From positions 62,001-126,000 of the forward strand of contig JALCNP010000002.1 in assembly GCA_022649135.1 (NCBI GenBank): a DNA stretch of 64,000 nucleotides. Reading direction: 5' to 3'. Shown here in pieces: positions 8,723 to 17,280 of this stretch (position 1 is its first letter; every line of letters begins with the position of its first letter). Source of the DNA: Bifidobacterium sp. (GTDB taxonomy: Bacteria; Actinomycetota; Actinomycetes; Actinomycetales; Bifidobacteriaceae). The translations under genes and the position numbers were made by a program. The notes under the pieces are model-generated. The model was given only the letters and a program-made list of their open reading frames with translations, did no database searches and had not been told where the DNA came from.

Positions 8723-9772
8723 ATGAACGAACGCATGCATCCATCTCGAAACGGCAATGACAGTGCCCGGCCTCAGAACCCGGGGACGAGGGAGAGGAAC
8801 GTGTCGCAGGTTCTCGACAGCAATGCGTTGGACCATACGGACGGGGAGGGCAAGCCGATACCCGTCACCATCCCCATCGCCCTGTGCGACCATGTCACCG
8901 TGGTCTATACCACGAGGCTTGGTGGTGTCAGCACGGGCGACTACGCCTCGTGCAACGTCGGGGGGCGGGGCGGAGACGACCCCGTCAGCGTGGGGGCCAA
9001 CCGGTCGGCACTCGCGCGGCAGCTGCATGCGAGGATCTCGCTGGTCTCCCAGGTCCATTCCGGCATCGCGGCGGATGCGGATCTGTTTTCGGACAACGCC
9101 GCGTACGGCTATGACTTCTCCGGCGGCGCGCACGGCGATCGAGGCCCCGCTCCCGCCGTCAAGGCCGACGGCCAGGTCAGCGCACGAGCCGGAGTGGCTC
9201 TGGGCATGTTCGCGGCCGACTGCCTTCCGGTGCTTCTGGCGGATCCGCAGGCGGGTGTCATCGCCGCGGCCCACTGCGGGCGCAAGGGCCTCCAGGCGGG
9301 GATCCTCGCAAACACCATCGGCATGATGCGGTCCAAAGGCGCCCGGACCGATTCCATCGTCGCCACCCTGGGGCCTCGCATCTGCGGCGACTGCTATGAG
9401 GTGGGCAGCGACATAGCCGATGAATTCGACAGCCAGTTTCCCGGAACATACACGTTGACCACATACGGAGGCCCCGGGATCGACATCGCGCAGGCCGCGC
9501 TGCAGGAGCTGCACAGGGCGGGCGTCGACCACATCGTCGATTCGCGCGGGAGAATCGACGCGGCGACGCAGTATCTCGACCACGATGAGGAGCTGTCGGC
9601 CCTGTGCCAGGCGGACGGTGAGGCGAGCCCGGTTCTCGGCCAGCGTGTCCAGGATATGAAAAACAGCCTGTGCACGGTGGAGAACCCCCTGTGGTATTCG
9701 CACCGTCGTGCGGCTCTCGCGCATAAGAGCCATGAGGGTCGACTTCTCGCCTTCATCGTTCGCGAGGACTAG
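8723..9772 (+). CDS. pgeF: YfiH/PgeF (laccase-domain) family purine nucleoside phosphorylase-like protein
   Basis: 349 residues from ATG 8723, the start implied by the TAGGAT box. The family's metal-binding triad is present: His112 in VSQVHSG, Cys167 in FAADCLPVLLAD, and His184 in AAHCGRKGLQAG. TTRLGGVS near the N-terminus and GPRICGDCYEVG also match. PgeF in E. coli helps peptidoglycan fidelity, and homologues phosphorolyse adenosine or inosine, so the cellular role here is open. The first 29 residues are extra and poorly conserved; a GTG at 8801 preceded by GGAGAGGA is an alternative start. The next gene, an IspD-type cytidylyltransferase, begins 9 nt downstream, so the two form an operon. 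Confidence 0.85.
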   Translation: MNERMHPSRNGNDSARPQNPGTRERNVSQVLDSNALDHTDGEGKPIPVTIPIALCDHVTVVYTTRLGGVSTGDYASCNVGGRGGDDPVSVGANRSALARQLHARISLVSQVHSGIAADADLFSDNAAYGYDFSGGAHGDRGPAPAVKADGQVSARAGVALGMFAADCLPVLLADPQAGVIAAAHCGRKGLQAGILANTIGMMRSKGARTDSIVATLGPRICGDCYEVGSDIADEFDSQFPGTYTLTTYGGPGIDIAQAALQELHRAGVDHIVDSRGRIDAATQYLDHDEELSALCQADGEASPVLGQRVQDMKNSLCTVENPLWYSHRRAALAHKSHEGRLLAFIVRED

Positions 9773-9780
9773 GGGCAGGA

Positions 9781-10605
9781 ATGCGGATGAAACAGGTGCA
9801 TTCCGAGAATCGGCCGCAGGAGGGTTCCCCCGTTCCGGTTGTCGCGGTCGTGCTCGCGGCCGGATTCGGCACGCGCTTCGACCCCGAGAATCCCAAACAG
9901 CTGGTGAGCATCGCAGGCAATCCCATCGTCTGCTGGAGCATAGAGGCGTTCGAGGGGAACGCTCGCGTCACGGACGTCGTCGTCGTCGTCAACCCCGACG
10001 TGCGCTCGCGGATTGAGACCCTCGTGGAGGAGAAGGCGTATGCCAAGGTGCGCATGATCGTCGATGGCGGCGCCGAGCGCGCCGCCAGCACGCGGGCGGC
10101 ACTCGAGGCGCTGCGGGAGGCGGGGGTTCCCCGAGATGCGAAGGTGCTCATTCATGATGCCGTCCGTCCGTTCGTCGAGCAGGCCGCGATCGACAGCTGC
10201 ATCGACGCCCTCGACAGATTCGGAGCGGCGACGGTTGCTCTTGCCTCCAGCGACACCATGCTGCTGACGCAGGATCTGGGTGACTGCAAGGTGATCCATT
10301 CGGTGCCGGATCGCGCGAACATGTTCCGGGCCCAGACGCCTCAGGCCTTCCGTTTCTCCGTGATAGAACGCGCCTATGCCATGGCTTCGCGCGACCCCGA
10401 TTTCCGTCCTACCGACGACACCCGGGTCGTCGTGGACTATCTTCCCGGCGAGCCCGTGGCGATCGTGGCGGGTAGCGAGCGCAACATCAAGATCACCACG
10501 CAGGCCGATCTTCCGCAGGCCCAGTTCATCAGCGCCCATATGCCCCGGAACGCCGCCATGGAAAGAATGCGCGACATGCTGCGCGCGGGTGTCGGCCGGG
10601 TGTGA
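9781..10605 (+). CDS. ispD: IspD-type cytidylyltransferase (2-C-methyl-D-erythritol 4-phosphate cytidylyltransferase)
   Basis: 274 residues. The nucleotide-binding signature is VVLAAGFGTRF plus NPKQLV; further family motifs are GGAERAASTRAAL, IHDAVRPFV, TPQAFRF and TDDTRVV, with the terminal IKITTQADL. IspD joins CTP to methylerythritol phosphate in the MEP isoprenoid pathway. CDP-ribitol synthases (TarI) have the same fold, and sequence alone does not exclude them; no tar/tag genes are near. The N-terminal 18 residues are longer than in E. coli. An AGGGGCAGG RBS overlaps the end of the upstream pgeF gene. Confidence 0.8.
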   Translation: MRMKQVHSENRPQEGSPVPVVAVVLAAGFGTRFDPENPKQLVSIAGNPIVCWSIEAFEGNARVTDVVVVVNPDVRSRIETLVEEKAYAKVRMIVDGGAERAASTRAALEALREAGVPRDAKVLIHDAVRPFVEQAAIDSCIDALDRFGAATVALASSDTMLLTQDLGDCKVIHSVPDRANMFRAQTPQAFRFSVIERAYAMASRDPDFRPTDDTRVVVDYLPGEPVAIVAGSERNIKITTQADLPQAQFISAHMPRNAAMERMRDMLRAGVGRV

Positions 10606-10784
10606 GCGCTCGCCCGTGCCCCGGAGCGCCGTGCCCTGCTTCTGGCCGTGTTCGTTCCGCGGCCGTCCCCATTGTGTATTCGCGAGCGCGTCCCCTCCCC
10701 GCAAGAGGCCTGCCGGGTCTCGTGCCCGCTTCCGGCGTGGGACCGGTGACGCGGTGAACGCGTCCGGATGCGTCCGCTCGAGGC

Positions 10785-10790
10785 TAGACT
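10785..10790 (+). promoter_or_regulatory. -10 box TAGACT, leaderless start of the pcp-like gene
   Basis: TAGACT ends 7 nt before ATG 10798. This box position chose ATG 10798 over the in-frame upstream ATG at 10768. Confidence 0.55.
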
Positions 10791-10797
10791 GGTGATC

Positions 10798-11478
10798 ATG
10801 GAGAATATCAGTGTGGTGATGTCGGGATTCGGCCCCTATGAAGGCGTGGATGTCAATCCAGCACGGGAGGTTCCTCGGATTCTGGCGGAGCAGGGGCGCG
10901 CGATGCTGGGGGATGATTGCTCCGAGATGCTGCGGGACTGTGAGGTCTCGGTGAACGCCGTCGAGCTTCCGGTGAGTTTCGCCAACGCATGGCCCACCCT
11001 TCTGGATGCCATCGAGGCGTGCGACGCGAACATCGTCATCGCCACCGGTGTGAAGCGTGAGTCGCGAGGCATAGCCCTGGAGCGTTGCGCGAAGAACCTT
11101 ATGGGCGACGCACGGCCCGACGCCGACAACGAAACCCCCCGGCGCGGCCCCATCGATTCCGATGGCCCGGCGGCGTATTGGACCCGCCTGCCGCTGAGGG
11201 CCATCCTCAAGGATTTCACCGACCATGAGATTCCCGCGACGTTGAGTTCCGATGCCGGAACCTATGTGTGCAATTCCGTGTTCTACAACCTTATGCACTG
11301 GTCGTCGACGAAGAGCCGCGTCCTTGCGGGCTTCGTCAGCTTTCCGCTCATCAACGAGTCCCCGCATCCGCATCACGGGCTGATGCTCAGCCAGCAGGTC
11401 GCGGCCGGACGTGACCTGGTCTGCGAATCGATGCGGTACTATCTGCGACCGTCGTCCGCGGAGATACTTCTGGCGTAG
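10798..11478 (+). CDS. Pyroglutamyl-peptidase I-like protein (C15 family), possibly altered active site
   Basis: 226 residues. The C15 family is recognised from SGFGPYEGVDVNPA (residues 9-22), GVKRESRGIALERCAKN (catalytic Glu95), and DAGTYVCNSVFYNLMH (nucleophile Cys158). Pcp removes N-terminal pyroglutamate from peptides. The stretch where the family normally has the catalytic His (FIHVP-like) reads AGFVSFPLINE, with Ser181 in place of His; other histidines follow at 190, 192 and 193. Activity is therefore uncertain. The gene stands alone with its own promoter and no Shine-Dalgarno. Confidence 0.8.
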   Translation: MENISVVMSGFGPYEGVDVNPAREVPRILAEQGRAMLGDDCSEMLRDCEVSVNAVELPVSFANAWPTLLDAIEACDANIVIATGVKRESRGIALERCAKNLMGDARPDADNETPRRGPIDSDGPAAYWTRLPLRAILKDFTDHEIPATLSSDAGTYVCNSVFYNLMHWSSTKSRVLAGFVSFPLINESPHPHHGLMLSQQVAAGRDLVCESMRYYLRPSSAEILLA

Positions 11479-11621
11479 GACATGGTGTCGCCGCCGGGAA
11501 TATTTTTATCCTCCCTCTGTTAGGATGGGTGCACATTCGCTGTGTTTTGGCGAGCGCAATGCGATAGAGTGCAAGTGACGACGGTTTTCGGTTCATTGTG
11601 CGTGGGGTGAAAGGAATCACT

Positions 11622-13100
11622 ATGGTTGACCAGTTCCCGGTTGTGTTAAGGGGCTATGACAAGGACAGGGTAGATGAGGCTTTTGTAGCTCAGCAGCAGA
11701 CGCTGAACAGATTGCGCGACCAGGTCAAATCGAGCGATGATACGATTCTGCAGCTGCAGGCGCAGTTGCAGGAAGAGAAGAACAACGTCAAAAAGGCCTC
11801 CAAGGGCAACTCCTTCGCCTCCCTGGGAGCCAATGCCCAGCAGATGCTCGCGTCCGCGGAACAGACCAGCGCCGAGTTGCTCGGACGGGCCAAGCAGGAT
11901 GCGGCCGCAGCTCGCGCAACCGCTCAGGCTCAGGCGGAAACGCTTATCAACAACGCGAAGCTCGATGCCAAGAACATCGTCGATGACGCCAACGCGAAGG
12001 CCGAGACCATCATCGCAAACGCCAAGACCAAGGCGGAGACCACCAGCTCAAGCGCCCTTGAAGACGCGGCGCAGCTGCGCGCGGAGACGGCGAAGATCGT
12101 CACCGAGCAGAGGGATTCCGTCGAGCTCGAGCTGAGCAACTCCCGCGAGGAGCAGGGCAAGAAGCTTGCGGCGCTCAAGGCCCGCCAGGAGCGTGAGATC
12201 GCCGACCTCAAGGCCACAACCGTGCAGACCATCGCGCAGCAGCGCAAGGATGCGAACGAGGAGATATCCCGTCTGAAGGCCGAGGCCAACGATCAGATCG
12301 AGTCCGCCTTGGCCGATGCCAACAAGAAGCTGGCCGACGTCCGCCAGCAGGCGTCCCACATGATGACGGAAGCGCAGCGCAAGGCCGGGGAGATCACCGA
12401 TGCGGCGAACGCGAAGGCGCAGGAAATCAGCGACGACGCCGAGGTATACCGCACGAAGACCATGGGCCAGGTCAAGGCCGAGGTGGAGCAGATCCGCACC
12501 GATATCGCCTCGCAGCAGGATGAGGCCACGAAGAAGGTCAACGAGCTGCTGGAACATCTCGAGCAGCGCCGGGTGCAGGCCAAACAGGAGTCGGACCAGC
12601 TGATCGCCCAGGCCAAGAAGGTGCGCGAGGATGCGGACGGTTATGCATCCGCCAAGGGCAAGGATGCCGATGAGCATGCGGCCAAGACGCTCAAGCAGGC
12701 CGATATCGACGCCGACAAGCAGATTACCCAGCGCCGTCAGGCCGCACAATCCGAGCTTGATCGGCTGACCAAGCACATCGCCCAGCTCCAGGAGCGCGAA
12801 TCCACGATCACCCAGCGTGTTACGGAGCTGCGCTCGATGTTCGCGCACGCCTTCTCCGGCTTCAACTTCGGGCAGAACGATTCCGAGGGTGCGCATACGG
12901 GGGAGCGGCCCAATGGCGGGGACGCCGATGGCGCACCCTCCGATGACGCCGCCCTGCAAGGGAACCGCCAGTCAGGGGACCGTCGGGATCCCCCGTCAGA
13001 GGGGTCGGGCTCGGACACCGCCCCGCAAGCGCACGGAAACGCGTCGAACGGCAATGAACCGTCGGCGCACCAGACAACAGAAAAGGAACAGAATGACTGA
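11622..13100 (+). CDS. DivIVA-like long coiled-coil protein
   Basis: 492 residues from ATG 11622, with GAAAGGAA 5-12 nt upstream; a GTG at 11598 is in frame but less likely. The N-terminus (FPVVLRGYDKDRVDEAF) resembles the DivIVA lipid-binding start, where an aromatic residue meets curved membrane. Residues about 30-420 are an almost continuous coiled coil rich in Ala, Lys, Glu and Gln (repeats like AQAQAETLINNAK). The last 70 residues are a hydrophilic, disordered tail rich in Gly, Asp, Ser and Asn. DivIVA/Wag31-type proteins organise polar growth or septation in actinobacteria; this one is much longer than Wag31 and may instead be a Scy/FilP-like scaffold. Its stop codon lies inside pepC (8-nt overlap), so translation is coupled. 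An upstream TAGAGT (11565-11570) is a possible -10. Confidence 0.8.
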   Translation: MVDQFPVVLRGYDKDRVDEAFVAQQQTLNRLRDQVKSSDDTILQLQAQLQEEKNNVKKASKGNSFASLGANAQQMLASAEQTSAELLGRAKQDAAAARATAQAQAETLINNAKLDAKNIVDDANAKAETIIANAKTKAETTSSSALEDAAQLRAETAKIVTEQRDSVELELSNSREEQGKKLAALKARQEREIADLKATTVQTIAQQRKDANEEISRLKAEANDQIESALADANKKLADVRQQASHMMTEAQRKAGEITDAANAKAQEISDDAEVYRTKTMGQVKAEVEQIRTDIASQQDEATKKVNELLEHLEQRRVQAKQESDQLIAQAKKVREDADGYASAKGKDADEHAAKTLKQADIDADKQITQRRQAAQSELDRLTKHIAQLQERESTITQRVTELRSMFAHAFSGFNFGQNDSEGAHTGERPNGGDADGAPSDDAALQGNRQSGDRRDPPSEGSGSDTAPQAHGNASNGNEPSAHQTTEKEQND

Positions 13101-14427
13101 GATCACGCCACTTACCCATCAGCAGCTCATCGCCCTGCGAGCCGACTTCGACGGAAGCGACTCCAACAGGATCGCCATGAACGCCGTCACCGCGGCCGGC
13201 ATCGAGAAGGTGGCGCGAAACTATGACAGGTCGCGTCTGCTGCAGCGTCGTTTCTCGGTGAGCGTGGACAACGGCGAGGTCACCCATCAGGATCACTCGG
13301 GCCGCTGCTGGCTGTTCAGCTCGCTGAACGTCGCCCGCTACGTCGCGAAGCAGTCGCTCGGTCTCAAGGAGTTCGAGTTCTCCCAGAACTACGCGATGTA
13401 TTACGACAAGCTCGAAAGGGTCAACTATTTCCTCAGGGATGTGGCCCGGCTCATCGAGGCGGGCGAACCCTCGGATTCGCGGCTGATGCAGCATCTGCTT
13501 GCGGACGTCATGGGTGATGGCGGTCAGTGGACGATGGCCATGAACATCTACAAGAAGTACGGCGCCGTTCCCAAGGACATCTTCCCCGAAACACAGTCGT
13601 CGAAGAACACGGGCGAGCTCAACACGCAGCTGCGCTCTCTGCTGCACACGGCGGTGGCCCGCATGTATGAGAATCGGGATCAGATCGATTCCATCGTTGA
13701 AAAGACGATAGGCGAGGGGCATCGCATGCTCACCATTCATCTGGGCGAGCCTGTCACGAGCTTCGACTGGGAATGGACGGACAAGGACGGAAACTTCCAC
13801 CGCGACGGGGAGATCACCCCCGTTGAGTTCTGGGGGAAGTACGTGCAGGCGGGACTCGAGGACTATGTGTGCCTCGTCGACGACCCGCGCACGGAACATC
13901 CCAAGGGCGTGAAAATCGCCATTGAGCACCTCGGAAACGTGGCGGGCGGGGATCCGACCGAATATCTCAACGTTCCCAACCAGTTCATGAAGGACTGCGT
14001 GCGCACGATCCTCACCGAGCAGAAGATTCCCGTCTGGTTCGGGGCGGATTGCCATCCGATGATGGATCGTGACTCCGGGGCATGGGCAACGGATCTGTTC
14101 GAATATGCACGCGTCTATAACGTCGATTTCAACATGGACAAAGAAGAGCGGGTGCGATTCGCCGACTCCGCGATGAATCACGCCATGGCGTTCGTGGGCG
14201 TCGATGTGGCAGACGACGGAACCACCACCAGGCGCTGGCGTGTGGAGAACTCCTGGGGCGACAAGATCGCGGACAAGGGATACTTCACCATGAGCGATGA
14301 TTGGTTCTCCGAGTACGTCTACGAGGTCGCCGTCCCCAAGTCTCTGCTGCCCGAGGAGTATCGTGCGGCGCTGCTCCGTCCGGCCCGTGTCCTTCCGGCA
14401 TGGGATCCCATGGGGGCCCTCGCCTAG
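13093..14427 (+). CDS. pepC: Aminopeptidase C (C1B family, bleomycin hydrolase type)
   Basis: 444 residues, the standard length for the family. Catalytic residues are visible: Gln66 and Cys72 in HQDHSGRCWLFSSLN, His363 in MNHAMAFVGVD and Asn386 in VENSWGDK. PepC is a cytoplasmic homohexameric cysteine aminopeptidase that trims peptides in lactic-type bacteria. RBS AAAAGGA at 13081-13087 serves ATG 13093, which overlaps the end of the coiled-coil gene by 8 nt. A 14-bp hairpin follows the gene. Confidence 0.95.
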   Translation: MTEITPLTHQQLIALRADFDGSDSNRIAMNAVTAAGIEKVARNYDRSRLLQRRFSVSVDNGEVTHQDHSGRCWLFSSLNVARYVAKQSLGLKEFEFSQNYAMYYDKLERVNYFLRDVARLIEAGEPSDSRLMQHLLADVMGDGGQWTMAMNIYKKYGAVPKDIFPETQSSKNTGELNTQLRSLLHTAVARMYENRDQIDSIVEKTIGEGHRMLTIHLGEPVTSFDWEWTDKDGNFHRDGEITPVEFWGKYVQAGLEDYVCLVDDPRTEHPKGVKIAIEHLGNVAGGDPTEYLNVPNQFMKDCVRTILTEQKIPVWFGADCHPMMDRDSGAWATDLFEYARVYNVDFNMDKEERVRFADSAMNHAMAFVGVDVADDGTTTRRWRVENSWGDKIADKGYFTMSDDWFSEYVYEVAVPKSLLPEEYRAALLRPARVLPAWDPMGALA

Positions 14428-14450
14428 CGAAGAATGTCGTCGTCATCCTT

Positions 14451-14481
14451 GTGGTCGGCCATCGCGGCGATGGCCGACCAC
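14451..14481. other. Perfect 14-bp inverted repeat between pepC and the first DAHP synthase
   Basis: Bases 14451-14464 pair perfectly with 14468-14481 around a 3-nt loop (CGG). No T run follows. It may act as a U-less terminator for pepC or as an RNA/operator element ahead of the DAHP synthase, whose RBS (GAGGTAGG) begins about 15 nt downstream. Confidence 0.7.
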
Positions 14482-14506
14482 ACGGTGATATGTGAAGAGG
14501 TAGGTA

Positions 14507-15637
14507 ATGGCGCAGTTACGTGGGCCGGACAGTTCGCAGGACGCGCGCGATCTGGGCAGGCAGGCGGTGTTCCCCGAGACCGTGGATGTGAACATCCGCC
14601 AGCTGGATCCCATCCCCGCTCCCCGGGCGTTCCTCCGAGAGCTTTCGATCACCTCTGCCATGAGCGATACGGTTCTGCGCTCCCGCCGTGAGATCCGGGC
14701 CGTTCTGCATGGTGACGACGATCGTCTGCTGGTCATCGTCGGCCCGTGCTCGATCCACGATCCGAAGGCCGCGCGGGATTACGCCTCCCGGTTGGCACAG
14801 GTGCAGCGTGAGCTTTCGGACCGTCTGCTGATCGTGATGCGGGTGTATTTCGAAAAGCCGCGCACCACCATCGGGTGGAAGGGCCTGATCAACGACCCCG
14901 ACCTGGACGGCCGCTTCAATATCCGCAAGGGAATGTGGCTGGCACGCAAGGTTCTGTGCGACGTGCTCTCCCTGGGGCTGCCCGCCGCGACCGAATGGCT
15001 TGATCCGATCACCCCCCAGTACATCTGCGATCTGGTGAGTTGGGGGGCGATCGGCGCGCGAAACACCGAAAGTCAGGTGCATCGCGAGCTGGCCAGCGGC
15101 ATGTCGATGCCCATCGGCTTCAAAAACTCCACCGATGGATCGGTGAAGGCCGCGGCCGACTCCTGCTACGCCGCCGGATTCGACCATCATTTTCTGTCCA
15201 TCAACCTTGACGGCCGGGTCATCGCCGCCGAAACGAGAGGCAATCCGGATTGCCATCTTGTGCTGCGCGGATCAAGCAGGGGCCCGAACTACGACGCGCG
15301 GTCGGTTGCCGAGGCGCTCGAGGAACTGCATGCGTGCCGGGTCAACGAGGCGAACTCCCAAGGCCTGATCATCGACGCGGCCCATGGAAACTGCGGCAAG
15401 GACGAGATGCGGGAGGCCCGTGTGGTCGAGGACATCGCGGACCGCATCGCCCGAGGGGAGCAGGGGATCCTGGGAATCATGATGGAGAGTTTCCTGCTCG
15501 GCGGGCATCAGTCGCCCGCCCCTCTTGACCGGCTCGTGTATGGGCGGTCCGTCACCGACCCCTGCATACCGTGGGACAGAACCAGAGAGCTTCTGCACAC
15601 ACTCGCCGATGCCGTCAGCACCCGCCGGGGCGCCTGA
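14507..15637 (+). CDS. aroG: Class I 3-deoxy-7-phosphoheptulonate (DAHP) synthase, copy 1
   Basis: 376 residues. Condenses phosphoenolpyruvate and erythrose 4-phosphate in the first step of the shikimate pathway. AroF/G/H-type motifs are clear: VIVGPCSIHDPKAA (residues 77-89, metal-site Cys81), MRVYFEKPRTTIGWKGLINDP, GAIGARNTESQVHR, GFKNSTDGS, NPDCHLVLRG, DAAHGNCGKDE and GIMMESFLLGGHQ. RBS GAGGTAGG precedes ATG 14507. A second DAHP synthase follows 223 bp downstream; parts of the two genes are almost identical in DNA. Having two isoenzymes normally allows separate feedback control by different aromatic amino acids. Confidence 0.96.
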   Translation: MAQLRGPDSSQDARDLGRQAVFPETVDVNIRQLDPIPAPRAFLRELSITSAMSDTVLRSRREIRAVLHGDDDRLLVIVGPCSIHDPKAARDYASRLAQVQRELSDRLLIVMRVYFEKPRTTIGWKGLINDPDLDGRFNIRKGMWLARKVLCDVLSLGLPAATEWLDPITPQYICDLVSWGAIGARNTESQVHRELASGMSMPIGFKNSTDGSVKAAADSCYAAGFDHHFLSINLDGRVIAAETRGNPDCHLVLRGSSRGPNYDARSVAEALEELHACRVNEANSQGLIIDAAHGNCGKDEMREARVVEDIADRIARGEQGILGIMMESFLLGGHQSPAPLDRLVYGRSVTDPCIPWDRTRELLHTLADAVSTRRGA

Positions 15638-15654
15638 TTCGACTGCACGTTACC

Positions 15655-15742
15655 GCCCCCACCCCCTCCATCCCTATCTTTTCCTCGTTCTTTTTCTCAT
15701 TTCCCCTTTCCCCGTTCTTCCCCTCCGTCCCCCGTTCTGCCG
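15655..15742 (+). promoter_or_regulatory. C/T-rich, G-poor tract between the DAHP synthase genes (possible Rho-utilisation region)
   Basis: About 88 nt are almost entirely C and T, with only some ten purines, beginning just after the first DAHP synthase stop. An unstructured C-rich, G-poor transcript is the classic property of Rho-utilisation sites. The same tract is a homopyrimidine-homopurine duplex. No hairpin terminator was found in this gap. A TATTCT box at 15826-15831 may be the -10 of the second gene. Confidence 0.45.
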
Positions 15743-15860
15743 TGAGCCGGTGCCGGGAGCGCTTCCATGTCCGTCTGCCACGACCATAATGTCGGGTGGT
15801 GTGCCCCGGTGCCGTCGGGCTGGTTTATTCTGGTGAGTGGAACAAGCAAGGAGAGCATCA

Positions 15861-17129
15861 ATGCAGCAGCACAGCACAGCGGCGCATGATGAAGGGGCCG
15901 GAGCGCCTCATGAGGCGCATGCCCCGGAAGCCGAGACACATCGCGCCGCCCACCCGCTGAACACGCCCGAGGAGCTCAGGGCGATTCGAGAGGCCGTGCA
16001 GGAGGGCAGAAACCCTCTGACCACGACGGATGTACCCCGCTGGGAGGATCAGGTGGGGATTAGCCGCATCATCAACCGGCGCGTTCTGGAACTCGAGCCC
16101 CTGCCCACGCCGGCCCAGGTTCTTGCCGAACTGTCCATGTCCCCGAAGGCCCAGGATGTCGTGGAATATTCGCGGGACGAGATTCGGGCCTGCCTGTACG
16201 GGCAGGACGATCGTCTGCTGGTCATCGTCGGCCCGTGCTCGATCCATGATCCCTCCGCGGCAATCGACTATGCGCATCGCCTCTCCGCACTGAAAAATGA
16301 GCTCGAGGGGGAGCTGCTGATCGTGATGCGGGTGTATTTCGAAAAGCCGCGCACCACCATCGGGTGGAAGGGTCTGATCAACGATCCCGACCTGGACGGA
16401 AGCCATAACATACGCAAGGGGCTGCTGTTGGCGCGTAAGATCCTGCTTGGCGTGCTCGACGAGGGACTGGCGGCGGCGACGGAATTCCTGGAGCCGACAT
16501 CGCCGCAGTTCATCGCCGACGCCGTGAGCTGGGGGGCGATCGGCGCGCGAAACACCGAGTCGCAGATCCACCGTCAGCTCGCCAGCGGGCTGTCGATGCC
16601 CGTGGGATTCAAAAACGCCACGGACGGCTCCGTCCGGGCCGCGGTCAACGGCTGCTTCGCCGCAGGCCAGCGACACACCTTCTTCGGCATCGACCACCGT
16701 GGGCAGGCCTGCGCCGTGCAGACCCTCGGCAATCCCGACTGCCATGTGGTCCTTCGAGGGTCGGACTCCGGGCCGAACTACGATGCGGACTCCGTGTCTC
16801 GCGCGATGTCGGAGATCCGCAAGGAGCTGCCGGAGGACTCCGCGGCGTCGCACGGCCTCATCATCGACTGCTCCCACGGCAATTCCGGCAAGGACGAGCA
16901 TCAGCAGGCCCGCGTCGTGCGCAATATCGCGTCCCGTATCGCAGGAGGAGAGAGGGGGATCTCCGGCGTGATGATGGAGAGCTTCATCGAGGGGGGAAAC
17001 CAGCCTGCCGGCCCCCTGCCCAGCCTGATATACGGCAAATCCATCACCGACCGCTGCCTGTCCTGGACGGACACCGAGACACTGCTCCGCGACCTTGCGC
17101 AGGCCGTGCTGACGCGGCGCTGGATCTGA
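15861..17129 (+). CDS. aroF: Class I 3-deoxy-7-phosphoheptulonate (DAHP) synthase, copy 2
   Basis: 422 residues from ATG 15861 (RBS AAGGAGAG); an in-frame GTG at 15837 is upstream of the RBS and rejected. It has the same AroF/G/H motifs as the previous gene (GPCSIHD at 124-130, EKPRTTIGWKGLINDP, GARNTESQIHR, GFKNATDGS, DCSHGNSGKDE, MMESFIEGGNQ). It carries about 45 extra N-terminal residues rich in His, Ala and Glu. Identical 59-bp (14825-14883 and 16314-16372) and 41-bp (14717-14757 and 16206-16246) blocks are shared with copy 1, both at the same offset of 1489 bp. Which copy responds to which aromatic amino acid cannot be told from sequence. Confidence 0.95.
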   Translation: MQQHSTAAHDEGAGAPHEAHAPEAETHRAAHPLNTPEELRAIREAVQEGRNPLTTTDVPRWEDQVGISRIINRRVLELEPLPTPAQVLAELSMSPKAQDVVEYSRDEIRACLYGQDDRLLVIVGPCSIHDPSAAIDYAHRLSALKNELEGELLIVMRVYFEKPRTTIGWKGLINDPDLDGSHNIRKGLLLARKILLGVLDEGLAAATEFLEPTSPQFIADAVSWGAIGARNTESQIHRQLASGLSMPVGFKNATDGSVRAAVNGCFAAGQRHTFFGIDHRGQACAVQTLGNPDCHVVLRGSDSGPNYDADSVSRAMSEIRKELPEDSAASHGLIIDCSHGNSGKDEHQQARVVRNIASRIAGGERGISGVMMESFIEGGNQPAGPLPSLIYGKSITDRCLSWTDTETLLRDLAQAVLTRRWI

Positions 17130-17135
17130 CATCGC

Positions 17136-17198
17136 GATCCTCCGCCGACCTTTCCGGGGTCGTCGCTGCGCGGCTGCGGTATCCTGAGGCGGAGGATC
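17136..17198. other. Long-range inverted repeat after the second DAHP synthase
   Basis: GATCCTCCGCC at 17136-17146 is the exact reverse complement of 17188-17198, with 41 nt between. No T run follows. It could close a larger terminator structure between the DAHP synthase and the nucleosidase gene. Confidence 0.45.
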
Positions 17199-17280
17199 CC
17201 GGGGCTGCACCCGGACCGCGCTCGTCGTCTGTGGGGCGTGCGCGATGACATTACAGCACACGAGGAAATAGAGGAGCCCT

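Noticed and set aside
8018..9733. A 571-codon minus-strand ORF across the U32 and YfiH genes
   Set aside because: Antisense to two recognised genes and no domain.
11521..11526. TAGGAT box upstream of the DivIVA-like gene as a leaderless promoter
   Set aside because: No ATG or GTG lies 6-8 nt downstream, and the gene has its own RBS at 11610-11614.
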